Translations under genes and position numbers: made by a program
From: Flavobacteriales bacterium
Lineage (GTDB): Bacteria > Bacteroidota > Bacteroidia > Flavobacteriales > Weeksellaceae
Length of the DNA: 64,000 nucleotides
NCBI GenBank assembly: GCA_020635515.1
Contig: JACJZS010000003.1
Coordinates: 124,001-188,000, forward strand
Direction of reading: 5' to 3'
Part shown: piece by piece, positions 18,109-26,976 of the stretch
Position numbering within the stretch: position 1 is the stretch's first letter
Layout of the letters: every line of letters begins with the position of its first letter
The notes under the pieces: generated by a model
What the model saw: only the letters and a program-made list of their open reading frames with translations
Database searches by the model: none
Told to the model about the DNA's origin: nothing

Positions 18109-19419
18109 ATGAACACCACTTCTTTTAAGATCAGAGGAGGAAAAGAACTCAACGGAGAAATCACACCTCAAGGAGCAAAAAATGAAGCTCTTCAAATTTT
18201 ATGTGCCGTTTTGCTTACCAAAGAAAAAGTAATCATTTCCAACATACCAAACATTAGAGATGTAAACAAACTCATCGAAATTCTACAAAGTTTAGGTGTG
18301 ATTGTTGAAAAGTTAGATAAAGGAAAATATTCTTTTCAGGCAGATAAACTTCATTTTGAATACCTAAAAAGCAAAGAATTCAAAAAAGACGGAGCTTCAC
18401 TTCGTGGTTCCATAATGATTGTTGGTCCTTTGCTTGCTCGTTTTGGAGAAGCATATATTCCCACTCCAGGTGGAGATAAAATTGGAAGAAGAAGACTAGA
18501 TACTCATTTTAATGGTTTCATTGAACTTGGTGCTGATTTTACCTATAATCAAGAAGAGCAGTTTTATGAAGTAAAAGCTAAAAATCTAAAAGGAAAATAC
18601 ATGCTTTTAGACGAAGCTTCTGTAACTGGAACCGCTAATATTCTGATGTCTGCTTGTTTGGCTGAAGGAATTACAACCATATACAACGCTGCTTGCGAAC
18701 CATACATTCAACAGTTATGCAATATGCTTAATGCTATGGGAGCTAAAATAACTGGAGTTGGTTCCAACTTACTTCGCATAGAAGGTGTAAAGGAATTGCA
18801 TGGAACAGAACACCGAATTCTTCCTGATATGATTGAAATAGGAAGTTGGATTGGTCTTGCAGCAATGACGCGTTCTGAACTTACCATAAAAAATGTTGCT
18901 TGGGAACATCTTGGCATAATTCCCGATACATTTAGAAAATTAGGAATTGAAATTCAGAAAAAAAACGATGATATTTATATCCCTAAACAAGAAAATTACA
19001 AAATTCAAAAGTTTATAGATGGTTCAATTCTTACCGTAGCAGATGCTCCTTGGCCAGGATTCACACCTGATTTACTTAGTATAATTTTGGTAGTTGCTAC
19101 TCAAGCAAAAGGAAGTGTACTTATTCATCAAAAAATGTTCGAAAGTAGATTGTTTTTTACCGATAAATTAATTGATATGGGAGCTCAAATCATACTTTGT
19201 GATCCACATAGAGCTACAGTTATCGGACTTAATCATGAAACTCCTTTACGTGGTTCTGTGATGACTTCCCCTGATATTCGTGCAGGAAATGCACTTTTAA
19301 TTGCAGCACTTTCGGCAAAAGGAACGAGTATTATTCACAATATAGAACAAATTGATAGAGGATACGAAGATATAGACACACGTCTAAAAGCAATAGGTGC
19401 TGATATAGAAAGAATTTAA
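18109..19419 (+). CDS. murA: MurA, UDP-GlcNAc enolpyruvyl transferase with Asp in place of catalytic Cys
   Basis: A 436-residue cytosolic enzyme that transfers enolpyruvate to UDP-GlcNAc, the first committed step of peptidoglycan synthesis. The EPSP-synthase-like double-domain fold is clear (GAKNEALQILCAVLLT at the start, PDIRAGNALLIAALSAKG at the end). In the active-site loop TPGGDKIGRRRLDTH, Asp123 occupies the position of Cys115 in the Escherichia coli enzyme. In other bacteria, Cys to Asp at this site preserves activity and makes the enzyme insensitive to fosfomycin. The ATG follows the DUF4290 stop directly. Confidence 0.95.
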   Translation: MNTTSFKIRGGKELNGEITPQGAKNEALQILCAVLLTKEKVIISNIPNIRDVNKLIEILQSLGVIVEKLDKGKYSFQADKLHFEYLKSKEFKKDGASLRGSIMIVGPLLARFGEAYIPTPGGDKIGRRRLDTHFNGFIELGADFTYNQEEQFYEVKAKNLKGKYMLLDEASVTGTANILMSACLAEGITTIYNAACEPYIQQLCNMLNAMGAKITGVGSNLLRIEGVKELHGTEHRILPDMIEIGSWIGLAAMTRSELTIKNVAWEHLGIIPDTFRKLGIEIQKKNDDIYIPKQENYKIQKFIDGSILTVADAPWPGFTPDLLSIILVVATQAKGSVLIHQKMFESRLFFTDKLIDMGAQIILCDPHRATVIGLNHETPLRGSVMTSPDIRAGNALLIAALSAKGTSIIHNIEQIDRGYEDIDTRLKAIGADIERI

Positions 19420-19475
19420 TTTTTTTGTTTAACGTTTTTTGTTTAAGTTTACTAACACACCTTAAGCAAAAAAAA

Positions 19476-20624
19476 ATGAAAAAAAATGTACTCTTTATTA
19501 TCGTATTTTTGACCGTACTTTCTTTTGGTCAAACTAAGATTGAATCTTCTTTAAGTCAATATTATGATGGCACCTCTTGGTTGAATTCCAACGGCTACGA
19601 TTATTCATATGATGATAATGGAAATTTAATTTCTGAGGTTGAATATTACTGGGATAGTTCTAACTCAACTTGGAAAAATCAATCAATAACTTTATACAAC
19701 TACAACACTGACAATAAAGTAGTACAAGAAATTTACCAGTATTGGGACGGAACTCAATACATTAACTCTTACAAAACTACTTATAGTTATAATTCAGCTG
19801 GTTCTATCACTCAAATGATTAATCAAAATTGGAATGGTACTCAATGGGAAAATGAAAGTAAATCTGATTTCACATATGATAATGGAAAAATTTTAGTGGT
19901 TCTTTTTCAAGATTGGAACGGAACTCAATGGATAAATAATGAACAAAGTGTACCACTTTTTATTGGTAATAATCTCACAAATATTTCAACTAAACAATGG
20001 GACGGAACACAATGGAATGACTCTGAAGAAGATATTCTTAGTTACAATTCCAATAATAAAGTAATAACATGGGAAAACCGTGTTTGGAATGGTTTTATTT
20101 GGGACGAAGAAGATAGAACAGAGTATACTTACGATGCAAATGGTAATAGAAGTACCGAAAGTTACTACTATCTAGGAAATTTAGAACAAACCTACGAATA
20201 CAATTATGATTTATCTGCATCTATCAATGATTTTTACCATCCATTTAAAGACAAAACAGGAATAGAATACTTTTTTGAGGGTTTCCCTTACGTAAATAAA
20301 CTATTGAGTGAAGATACTTATTACGATGGCACTTTACAGTATAAAACTACTTACAATTACGAAAGCTCATTGCTAAGTGCCGAAACTTTAAGTTCTTCTT
20401 TAAATACCAATACAATCAATATTTATCCTAATCCTGCCAATGAATACATAAAAATAGGTGGTTTATCTGAAAACGAATCAATTAAAATATACTCTAATAC
20501 AGGTAATTTAATACTTGAAAAAAATATAGAACCAAACGAAAAAATTGATATTCAAAAATTATCAGACGGATTATATTTCATTAAGCTTAAAAACGGAAAA
20601 ACACTTAAATTTATAAAAAAATAA
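19476..20624 (+). CDS. Secreted repeat protein with T9SS sorting domain
   Basis: A protein of about 382 residues. The start at ATG 19476 gives a signal peptide MKKNVLFIIVFLTVLSFGQ; an upstream in-frame start would put 17 unsuitable residues before it. The middle holds about seven imperfect repeats of roughly 40 residues with WDGTQW and YSYDxNGN patterns, reminiscent of YD/RHS-type extracellular repeats. The last ~75 residues, from INIYPNPANEYIKIGG, form a type A T9SS sorting domain. It is probably cell-surface or secreted; ligand unknown. It sits between murA and a lipoprotein gene with only 3 bp to the latter. Confidence 0.8.
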   Translation: MKKNVLFIIVFLTVLSFGQTKIESSLSQYYDGTSWLNSNGYDYSYDDNGNLISEVEYYWDSSNSTWKNQSITLYNYNTDNKVVQEIYQYWDGTQYINSYKTTYSYNSAGSITQMINQNWNGTQWENESKSDFTYDNGKILVVLFQDWNGTQWINNEQSVPLFIGNNLTNISTKQWDGTQWNDSEEDILSYNSNNKVITWENRVWNGFIWDEEDRTEYTYDANGNRSTESYYYLGNLEQTYEYNYDLSASINDFYHPFKDKTGIEYFFEGFPYVNKLLSEDTYYDGTLQYKTTYNYESSLLSAETLSSSLNTNTINIYPNPANEYIKIGGLSENESIKIYSNTGNLILEKNIEPNEKIDIQKLSDGLYFIKLKNGKTLKFIKK

Positions 20625-20627
20625 ATC

Positions 20628-21305
20628 ATGAAATTACCTAATTTTTCACTAATCGTTATTAGTATAGTTATGTTGACTTTACAATCGTGCTCTTCTTCTA
20701 AAAATAATGTGTATTGGATTAATAGCTTCAAGTCAGATTGTGTAGGTGTTGGACCTATGAAATGTTTAAATGTGTATAAAGGAGAAGATTTAGAAAATGC
20801 AAAATGGCAAAACTTCTACTCAAAAATAGAAGGTTTTAATTTTGAAGAAGGTATGCTTACCAAAATAAAAGTAAAAGAAGAAAAATTAAACCCTGAAAAT
20901 GTTCCTGCTGATGCTTCATCTATAAAGTATACGCTTGTAGAAGTTCTAGAGAAAAAGGAAGATTCTAGAATGCATCTAAACGGAAACTGGATACTTGCAA
21001 CTCTAGATGGAAATCCTATAAATAGAATGGTAAAAATTCCTACACTAGAAATTGATATTGCAAAACAACTACTATCTGGGAATGGAGGTTGCAATAATTA
21101 TACATCATCAATCAAATCTCTAACTCTAGAAAAAATTGAACTTTATCCTGTAGTAAGCACTAAAAAAGCATGTATAAATAAGAATATAGAAAATGAATAT
21201 TTAAAACTTCTAAATAGTATAAAATCATATACAGTACAAGGAGAAAAACTAACTTTATACAATCAAGAAAATAAGGAAATTCTTTCCTTTCTAAAAAAGA
21301 ATTAA
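20628..21305 (+). CDS. Lipoprotein with DUF4377 and META domains
   Basis: A 225-residue lipoprotein with lipobox MLTLQSC (Cys about residue 21). Residues 28-110 (VYWINSFKSDCVGVGPMKCLNV, later PEDVPADASSIKYTLVEVLEK-like text) resemble DUF4377. Residues 113-225 form a META/HslJ-type domain, with LNGNWILATLDGNPI at its start and GNGGCNNYTSS in the middle. META domains occur in envelope stress and resistance proteins; the molecular role is not settled. It is followed by a strong terminator at 21330. Confidence 0.8.
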   Translation: MKLPNFSLIVISIVMLTLQSCSSSKNNVYWINSFKSDCVGVGPMKCLNVYKGEDLENAKWQNFYSKIEGFNFEEGMLTKIKVKEEKLNPENVPADASSIKYTLVEVLEKKEDSRMHLNGNWILATLDGNPINRMVKIPTLEIDIAKQLLSGNGGCNNYTSSIKSLTLEKIELYPVVSTKKACINKNIENEYLKLLNSIKSYTVQGEKLTLYNQENKEILSFLKKN

Positions 21306-21329
21306 AAATACAACAACACAAATTTAAAG

Positions 21330-21360
21330 AAACTGTCTCAAAACTGAGGCAGTTTTTTTT
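21330..21360 (+). terminator. Rho-independent terminator after the META lipoprotein
   Basis: An 11-bp stem, AAACTGTCTCA (21330-21340) with TGAGGCAGTTT (21345-21355), has one G-T pair and a 4-nt loop and is followed by a T run to 21360. It separates the plus-strand genes from prmA, which converges from the right. Confidence 0.9.
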
Positions 21361-21417
21361 CGTGTTAAAACTCTTTTTTTGGTTTGATTTAATAGTCAAA
21401 AGAAGTTGATACTAATT

Positions 21418-22248
21418 TCACTTCTTTTCAAACTGTACCGCAATCCAGTTGTTTTTTGACTCTTTGGTTGTAAAAGTTAAATTATAACTTTCTGCACAAT
21501 CACATACATCGTCAAAATCAAATTCGTAAATTCCGCTCATCATTAAAATTCCGTTTGAATTTAATGCTTCGGTATATTTTTGCATATCTGCTAGTAAAAT
21601 ATTTTTGTTGATATTTGCCAAAATTACATCAAACTTTCTATCCTTTATTTCGTTAGCATCTCCGTGAATCACTTCAAATTCCAGCTGATTTCTTTCCTTG
21701 TTTTCTAATGAATTTTCATACGACCAACGGTCTATATCTATGGCAACTACCTCAGAAGCTTCTTTCATTTTTGCAAACATTGCCAAAACAGAAGTTCCAC
21801 ATCCCATATCAAGCACAGATTTATCTTTAAAATCAACAGAAATCATCATTTTCAGCATTAAATATGTAGTTTCGTGATGTCCTGTTCCAAAAGACATTTT
21901 AGGTTGAATATTTATTTGGTAAGGGATTTCTTCTCTTTTTTCGTGAAAATCTGCATGTAAATAAACGGTATCTTCTACTAAGATTGGTTCAAAATTACTT
22001 TCCCATTCTTGATTCCAATTTACGTCTTCCAGTTCGATTGTTTCAAAAGTAGCTTCTACTTCTTTTGGTAAATTATTTAAATGATTTTTTATAACTTCTT
22101 CATCGGATTTATCGGAAGTAATAAATGCTGAGAAACCATCTTGATGCTCTATAAAGGTATCAAATTCAAATTCTGATAATTGAGCAATAAGAATCTCCGT
22201 CCAAGGTTCAGTTGGTATTAGAGAAATTTTGTATTCTGTGTATTTCAT
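21418..22248 (-). CDS. prmA: PrmA, ribosomal protein L11 methyltransferase
   Basis: A 276-residue SAM-dependent enzyme that trimethylates ribosomal protein L11. The N-terminal substrate-recognition domain is followed by a class I methyltransferase domain with VLDMGCGTSVLAMFA (motif I), VVAIDIDRWSYENSLEN (motif II) and DVILANINKNIL, the PrmA N-I/N-x motif near the active site. Length is normal. It overlaps the META lipoprotein gene upstream by 4 bp. Confidence 0.93.
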   Translation of the reverse strand: MKYTEYKISLIPTEPWTEILIAQLSEFEFDTFIEHQDGFSAFITSDKSDEEVIKNHLNNLPKEVEATFETIELEDVNWNQEWESNFEPILVEDTVYLHADFHEKREEIPYQINIQPKMSFGTGHHETTYLMLKMMISVDFKDKSVLDMGCGTSVLAMFAKMKEASEVVAIDIDRWSYENSLENKERNQLEFEVIHGDANEIKDRKFDVILANINKNILLADMQKYTEALNSNGILMMSGIYEFDFDDVCDCAESYNLTFTTKESKNNWIAVQFEKK

Positions 22249-22682
22249 TTAGTGATAATCAAATAATTATTTTCACTTTCTGTTTCTAAACGAACAGCAT
22301 TTTCTCCTACAAACTGATAACGAATAATTTTAGGAAGCAACTCTCCTACTTCTAGTTCTTTTTTGTGAATATTCTCACTGCAATATTTCATAGAAACCAT
22401 CGCCTCGGAAAAATTTATTTTTTGTTTCGATTCTAATTGATACGAACTTACAATAGCATTGCAACCCACATTTATAGAAACTTTATTTTCATTGTTTAAA
22501 AACGAAAAAGTTCCTAAATTTTCTTTTTTTGTATTGATTTCTACTATTTTCCATTCTCCTATAAGCTCTTGATTCAAAGAAAAATTAGCATCTGTATGTA
22601 CAGAATTTCCATCTGCTTTTATAGTAATACAAGACGTAAAAATTAAACCTAAAACTGATAATATAATTATGTTTTTTTTCAT
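22245..22682 (-). CDS. META-domain lipoprotein
   Basis: A 145-residue protein with a lipoprotein signal (LGLIFTSC, Cys about residue 18) and a single META/HslJ-like domain from LIGEWKIVEINTKK to the C-terminus, including VGCNAIVSSY. It is a short relative of the lipoprotein at 20628-21305. Function is unknown beyond envelope association. It lies 4 bp after gldC and overlaps prmA by 4 bp, so it is expressed with them. Confidence 0.75.
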   Translation of the reverse strand: MKKNIIILSVLGLIFTSCITIKADGNSVHTDANFSLNQELIGEWKIVEINTKKENLGTFSFLNNENKVSINVGCNAIVSSYQLESKQKINFSEAMVSMKYCSENIHKKELEVGELLPKIIRYQFVGENAVRLETESENNYLIITK

Positions 22683-22686
22683 ATTC

Positions 22687-23016
22687 TTACATTTTTATTC
22701 CTGATTGATTGGCAAATTCTTCTGCAAATTCTTGAATGGTTTGAGCAACATCATCTTCTCCTGTAGCTCGCTGATAGGTATTCCCTAGCGAAACAAAAAT
22801 CTGGTGAAAAAATCGTTTCATATGATCCACTTGCATTTCTTTTGTCCATAAATCTAGACGTAAGGTTTCCATTTTTTTCTCGTCCCAAACAGAAATTAAA
22901 ACTGCTGGTGTTTTCTCTTCTTGAATCCCTCCGTCCGTTGCACTCCAAGTTATTTCTTCTGGAATGTGATTTTCGTCTAAATTTATTTTGATGTTTATAT
23001 CTGCTTGTTTGCTCAT
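22687..23016 (-). CDS. gldC: Gliding motility protein GldC
   Basis: A 109-residue cytoplasmic protein recognised from EITWSATDGGIQEEKTPAVL and the MKRFFHQIFVSLGNTYQRATG segment of GldC. It is part of the gliding machinery set in Bacteroidota that also carries the type IX secretion system; its exact job is not settled. gldC directly follows gldB, as in Flavobacterium. Confidence 0.9.
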   Translation of the reverse strand: MSKQADINIKINLDENHIPEEITWSATDGGIQEEKTPAVLISVWDEKKMETLRLDLWTKEMQVDHMKRFFHQIFVSLGNTYQRATGEDDVAQTIQEFAEEFANQSGIKM

Positions 23017-23054
23017 TTCAATTAAAATTTAAGCAAATCTACAATTATTATTTT

Positions 23055-24026
23055 TTATTTATTTGGTTTGTATCCCGATTCTGTAAAAATCTGCTGATAA
23101 TTAGGATTTACAATAACTTCGGGTAGTTTCTTTTTAGAATTATCATAGTAATTTTTCACGATGTTTGCACCAATAAAGACACCTACTCTCGACGGAGATT
23201 CTCCATCAATTTCTAAATAAAACTTAGAGAAAGGACCTATGTTTATAAATCGCTCTAAAAGTTTAGAATCGTTAGAAAAAAGCAATTCATTTTCCAGGAA
23301 ATAACTCCAAATATAATATTCATTCTCTTTACACCAATCGTGCTGTTCTTTTGTCATTAAAATTTTTAAATATTCATCGTAATTAGGCAGAAAAGCATCT
23401 TGTAAAAGCATTACTTTCCCGTTAAAAACCAAATGATTTAAAAATTCTCTTTTTGTTGCATCTATAGGAACTACTGTTTCTGCAATAGCATAGGATACCT
23501 TAGGAATAATATATTCAGAAGACATCGTTTCTCTGAAGTAATTCTCTATTCCTGCACCATTATAAATTTCATTTTTTTCTCCTAAAAAACAATCTGCAAG
23601 AATGAGTAAGGTATTTTGTTCAGGATTATAAACTATTGGTTCTGTATACGATTGAAAAACAGAAGAATACACATATACTTTTGGAACTATAAAACTTGGA
23701 TAATAGTGTTTTATATGCAGAAATAAGATATTTAATTCTGACTTTATTTTTTGATTATCTATTTTTTTTTGAATTTCTTTATAAATTCTTCTTTCTAATG
23801 AATCAGTTCTAAACTGCTGAATTTGCTCATCAGGAAGATTAAAAAAATCAAGATATTTTTTCTGAAATTCAGCAATAGATACATTATCATTGTAGAAGTC
23901 AGCACTTACATCATATAATTGTATTTTTAAATCTTGATTTGACGGTTCTATATCAAAATTATTTTTCTCCTTACAAGAATACACAAAGAAGATAACTATT
24001 AGAACAAGAATATTCGCTTTTTTCAT
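23055..24026 (-). CDS. gldB: Gliding motility lipoprotein GldB
   Basis: A 323-residue lipoprotein (lipobox FFVYSC, Cys about residue 17) required for gliding in Flavobacterium. The body contains an M-like helical region with FLADCFLGEKNEIYNGAGI-type text and NMVYAIAETVVP-like text characteristic of GldB. It is probably anchored in the outer or inner membrane facing the periplasm. It is divergent from nadE, with starts 41 bp apart, and followed by gldC after 38 bp. Confidence 0.9.
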   Translation of the reverse strand: MKKANILVLIVIFFVYSCKEKNNFDIEPSNQDLKIQLYDVSADFYNDNVSIAEFQKKYLDFFNLPDEQIQQFRTDSLERRIYKEIQKKIDNQKIKSELNILFLHIKHYYPSFIVPKVYVYSSVFQSYTEPIVYNPEQNTLLILADCFLGEKNEIYNGAGIENYFRETMSSEYIIPKVSYAIAETVVPIDATKREFLNHLVFNGKVMLLQDAFLPNYDEYLKILMTKEQHDWCKENEYYIWSYFLENELLFSNDSKLLERFINIGPFSKFYLEIDGESPSRVGVFIGANIVKNYYDNSKKKLPEVIVNPNYQQIFTESGYKPNK

Positions 24027-24034
24027 TATTTTTG
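24027..24034 (+). promoter_or_regulatory. -7 promoter element for nadE
   Basis: TATTTTTG overlapping the gldB start on the other strand and 33 nt before the nadE ATG at 24068. Its position argues against any upstream start for nadE near 24032. Confidence 0.45.
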
Positions 24035-24067
24035 TGGGAATTGTTTACAAAGATAATACAAAGTACT

Positions 24068-24856
24068 ATGAATACAACTAAAGTAATAGAGCATATAGTT
24101 TCGTGGTTGAATAACTATGTAGAAAACGCCAAAATGAATGGTTTTATTGTAGGAGTTTCAGGTGGAATTGATTCTGCAGTGGTAAGTACTCTTGCAGCAA
24201 AAACAGGAAAACCAACCTTAGTTCTAGAAATGCCAATTCATCAAGAAGAAAATCAGGTGCATAGAAGTAGTCAGCACATTGCTTGGCTTGAAAGAAATTT
24301 CCCTAATGTATCCTCTAAAAAAATAGACTTAACTTCTACATTCGATGAAATGAAAGAATCATTCTCTATAAGTGATGCAACCGAACATACCATAAACCTT
24401 TCTTTAGCAAACACAAGGTCTAGATTACGAATGACAACACTTTATTTTTTTGGTGGAATTCATGGTTATTTAGTAACTGGAACAGGAAATAAAGTGGAAG
24501 ATTTTGGAGTTGGTTTTTTTACTAAATACGGAGACGGAGGCGTTGATATCTCTCCTATTGCTGATTTATTAAAAACACAGGTTTATGAACTAGCAAAAGA
24601 ATTAGGGATTGTAGAGTCAATACAAAAAGCTGTTCCTACCGATGGATTATGGGGAGATAACCGAAGCGATGAAGACCAAATGGGAGCTACTTATCCTGAA
24701 CTAGAATGGGCAATGTCTGTATATAAAGATAAAGTTCCAAACGATTTTTCTGGAAGACAAAAAGAAGTGTTAGAAATATTTAATCGACTCAACAAAGCTA
24801 CACAACACAAAATAAATCCTATTCCTGTATGTGAAATTCCTGAAGAGTTTTTATAA
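24068..24856 (+). CDS. nadE: NadE, ammonia-dependent NAD synthetase
   Basis: A 262-residue enzyme that makes NAD from deamido-NAD, ATP and ammonia. It contains only the synthetase domain, with no glutaminase domain. The PP-loop SGGIDSAVV is at about residues 36-44, and the TGTGNKVEDFGVGFFTKYGDGG segment binds deamido-NAD and ATP. The C-terminal region has AVPTDGLWGDNRSDEDQMGATY. ATG 24068 (MNTTKVIEHI) is chosen since an upstream in-frame start would fall in the promoter. The gldC-gldB-nadE neighbourhood is conserved in Flavobacteriia. Confidence 0.93.
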   Translation: MNTTKVIEHIVSWLNNYVENAKMNGFIVGVSGGIDSAVVSTLAAKTGKPTLVLEMPIHQEENQVHRSSQHIAWLERNFPNVSSKKIDLTSTFDEMKESFSISDATEHTINLSLANTRSRLRMTTLYFFGGIHGYLVTGTGNKVEDFGVGFFTKYGDGGVDISPIADLLKTQVYELAKELGIVESIQKAVPTDGLWGDNRSDEDQMGATYPELEWAMSVYKDKVPNDFSGRQKEVLEIFNRLNKATQHKINPIPVCEIPEEFL

Positions 24857-24912
24857 CATTAGACTTGATTATTAAAAAAAAACTGACAAATATCATATAT
24901 TATTAGAGTATG

Positions 24913-24946
24913 TAAATTTGTAAATTCGTATCATCTTATAATGATA
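24913..24946 (+). promoter_or_regulatory. Promoter and inverted repeat before the 604-residue gene
   Basis: TAAATTTG at 24913-24920 fits a -7 element. Just downstream, an inverted repeat TATCAT-N6-ATGATA (24929-24946) lies in the 5' leader, 12 nt before the ATG. It could be an operator or a short RNA hairpin. Confidence 0.45.
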
Positions 24947-24958
24947 TAAAATAAATTT

Positions 24959-26773
24959 ATGCATACATTTCACATTCCTGTAATGGGAATAGGTTTTACC
25001 ACAGATACACCTATAAAAGTTGCTCACTATGGTATAGATAGTTCTATTTCTCTAGTAGATGATATTTTGCTTGAAAAACTTAGGAAATACTATTGTGATA
25101 AATACAAAATTCAATACCAAGAAATCACAAATGAAATCAAAGACTTTAGAGCCAAACGGATTACTTCTTATCTAAACTTGGTAAACGATATCGTTGAGAA
25201 AAAATACAATGAATTTAAAAAAACAATTACCGAAAAAGAAAGTCAACTAAAAGCTTTTTTGGACATTCTACCTGATGCTTCTTCATTAAAAAAAGAATAC
25301 CAAGAATTAGTAGCTAAAAAATTAGACTTCACTTCAGTTTCACAAAAGTTAAAATCAAAATTAAAAATTGGAAGTATTGATGTAAACATAATGACGAAAG
25401 TAGACAAAGAGAACTACATCAAAAATGAAAAACTTCCTACCGAATACAACGATGCTCACGCTGCACTTAGAGGTTTTGCAAATAGCAAACTAAACTCTTC
25501 GGTAATTTTATCCGCAGGATTAAATCCAAAATTATACAGTTACTTTGAAAATTTCCAAGATTTTTATCCTAACAAAAATGGAGAAATCAATAAAAAAGTA
25601 ATTCTAAAAGTTAGTGATTATCGTTCTGCTCTTATACAAGGAAAATTTTTAGCAAAAAAAGGAATTTGGGTTTCGGAATACCGAATAGAATCAGGATTGA
25701 ACTGTGGTGGACATGCTTTTGCAACCGAAGGTTTGCTTTTAGGAGTTATTTTAGAGGAGTTTAAAAACAATAAACAAGCATTAAAAGAATCCTCTTACGA
25801 ATTATTAATTCAAGCATTGGAAAACAAAGAGTTACCAATTCCTAATAAAGACAAACTACCTTTTAAAATCACTGCTCAAGGTGGAGTTGGAACTTCAGAA
25901 GAACATGAATTTTTACTAGAAAATTACAATATAAATTCTGTTGGTTGGGGAACTCCATTCCTACTCGTTCCTGAAGCTACTTCGGTTGACGAAAAAACAA
26001 GAAAGCAATTAGTCGATGCAAAAGAAAAAGATTTGTATCTAAGTGGAATTTCTCCTTTAGGAATCCCGTTTAATAATCTAAAAAATAATTCCAAAGACTT
26101 ACAAAAAGTACAGCGAGTTCTAAATAACAAACCTGGAAATCCTTGTACAAAAAAGTTTGTTATGCTCAACAAGGAGTTTTCTGAAAAAGGTCTTTGTACA
26201 GCTTCTATAAAGTACCAAACTAAAAAAATAAAAGAATTAAAATCACTAGAATTACCCGAAAAAGAATACCAAAAAAAATATGCAGAAATAGTTGAAAAAG
26301 CCTGTATTTGTGTAGGATTAGGAACTTCTACTATGCTAATGCACGACATAGATACCACAGAAGAAGGAAATGAAGTTTCCATTTGTCCCGGACCAAATTT
26401 AGCATACTTTTCTAAAGAACTTTCTCTAAAAGAAATGATTCAGCATATTTATGGAAAAACAAATGTAATTTCTAGAGATGATCGCCCAAATGTATTTTTA
26501 AAAGAACTTAGCTTATACCTAGATTATTTAGAAAATAAAATCTACGACCTTGAAGAAGAATTTTCTGCAAAAAAGAAAAAATATTTAAGTTCATTCTGTA
26601 AAAACTTACTAAACGGAATAGAATATTATGAAAACCTATTTTCTAAAACTACGTATTTTTTATCCAACAAAATCAATATAACTAAGAAACTAAACTTTTA
26701 TAAAAAGAACTTGAACTCTATGTATGCAGAAATTCAACTTTTAGATAATAAGCAAGAGTTATTTATATCCTAA
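24959..26773 (+). CDS. Unrecognised 604-residue protein, possible TIM-barrel oxidoreductase-like core
   Basis: I do not recognise this family. No signal peptide or membrane segment is visible. Charged helices occupy about residues 33-135 and the last 95 residues. The middle looks enzymatic: GIGFTTDTPIKVAHYGIDSS at the start, and KITAQGGVGTSEEHEFLLENY (303-323) followed by GWGTPFLLVPEAT (329-341). This resembles the phosphate-loop region of flavin-dependent TIM-barrel enzymes such as nitronate monooxygenase, the PfaD type or glutamate synthase. Cysteines at 249, 396, 413, 449, 451 and 476 cluster in conserved-looking contexts (NCGGHAF, KACICVGLG, SICPGPN) and might bind metal. Its end is convergent with a copy of the trpS tail. 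The flavin assignment is inference from short motifs. Confidence 0.6.
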   Translation: MHTFHIPVMGIGFTTDTPIKVAHYGIDSSISLVDDILLEKLRKYYCDKYKIQYQEITNEIKDFRAKRITSYLNLVNDIVEKKYNEFKKTITEKESQLKAFLDILPDASSLKKEYQELVAKKLDFTSVSQKLKSKLKIGSIDVNIMTKVDKENYIKNEKLPTEYNDAHAALRGFANSKLNSSVILSAGLNPKLYSYFENFQDFYPNKNGEINKKVILKVSDYRSALIQGKFLAKKGIWVSEYRIESGLNCGGHAFATEGLLLGVILEEFKNNKQALKESSYELLIQALENKELPIPNKDKLPFKITAQGGVGTSEEHEFLLENYNINSVGWGTPFLLVPEATSVDEKTRKQLVDAKEKDLYLSGISPLGIPFNNLKNNSKDLQKVQRVLNNKPGNPCTKKFVMLNKEFSEKGLCTASIKYQTKKIKELKSLELPEKEYQKKYAEIVEKACICVGLGTSTMLMHDIDTTEEGNEVSICPGPNLAYFSKELSLKEMIQHIYGKTNVISRDDRPNVFLKELSLYLDYLENKIYDLEEEFSAKKKKYLSSFCKNLLNGIEYYENLFSKTTYFLSNKINITKKLNFYKKNLNSMYAEIQLLDNKQELFIS

Positions 26774-26879
26774 CTCTTGTCTTATTTTGCTAAGTTTTTC
26801 TCGTGCTATAACTCTGGTTTTTTCTGCTCCTTTTTCTAAGATTTGGTAAACTTCACTTGGATTGTTTTGATAGTATTCA
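26761..26879 (-). pseudogene. Displaced trpS 3' end (119-bp direct repeat, left copy)
   Basis: On the minus strand this encodes the last 39 residues of TrpS (EYYQNNPS to QELGYK) with a TAA stop at 26761-26759. It matches 27657-27775 at 116 of 119 positions with a constant offset of 896 bp. Two of the three differences are synonymous and the third is Glu versus Lys. There is no upstream trpS sequence, so it is a remnant. Confidence 0.9.
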
Positions 26880-26946
26880 GTTATACAGAAGTTAGCTGTG
26901 ATACTTGAAAAATTCGTTCCGAAATTATACTCAAAGAAAAAAATTG

Positions 26947-26954
26947 TAAATTTG
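26947..26954 (+). promoter_or_regulatory. -7 promoter element for the cassette genes
   Basis: TAAATTTG, 22 nt before the ATG at 26977. It would transcribe both cassette genes. No -33 TTTG was recognised. Confidence 0.45.
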
Positions 26955-26976
26955 TAAAGATATTATTAGTTGATAA

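Noticed and set aside
26880..26930. GTTAGCTGT at 26891-26899, considered as an integron attC-type site
   Set aside because: It does not fit the GTTRRRY core, and no paired arm or palindrome was found around it.
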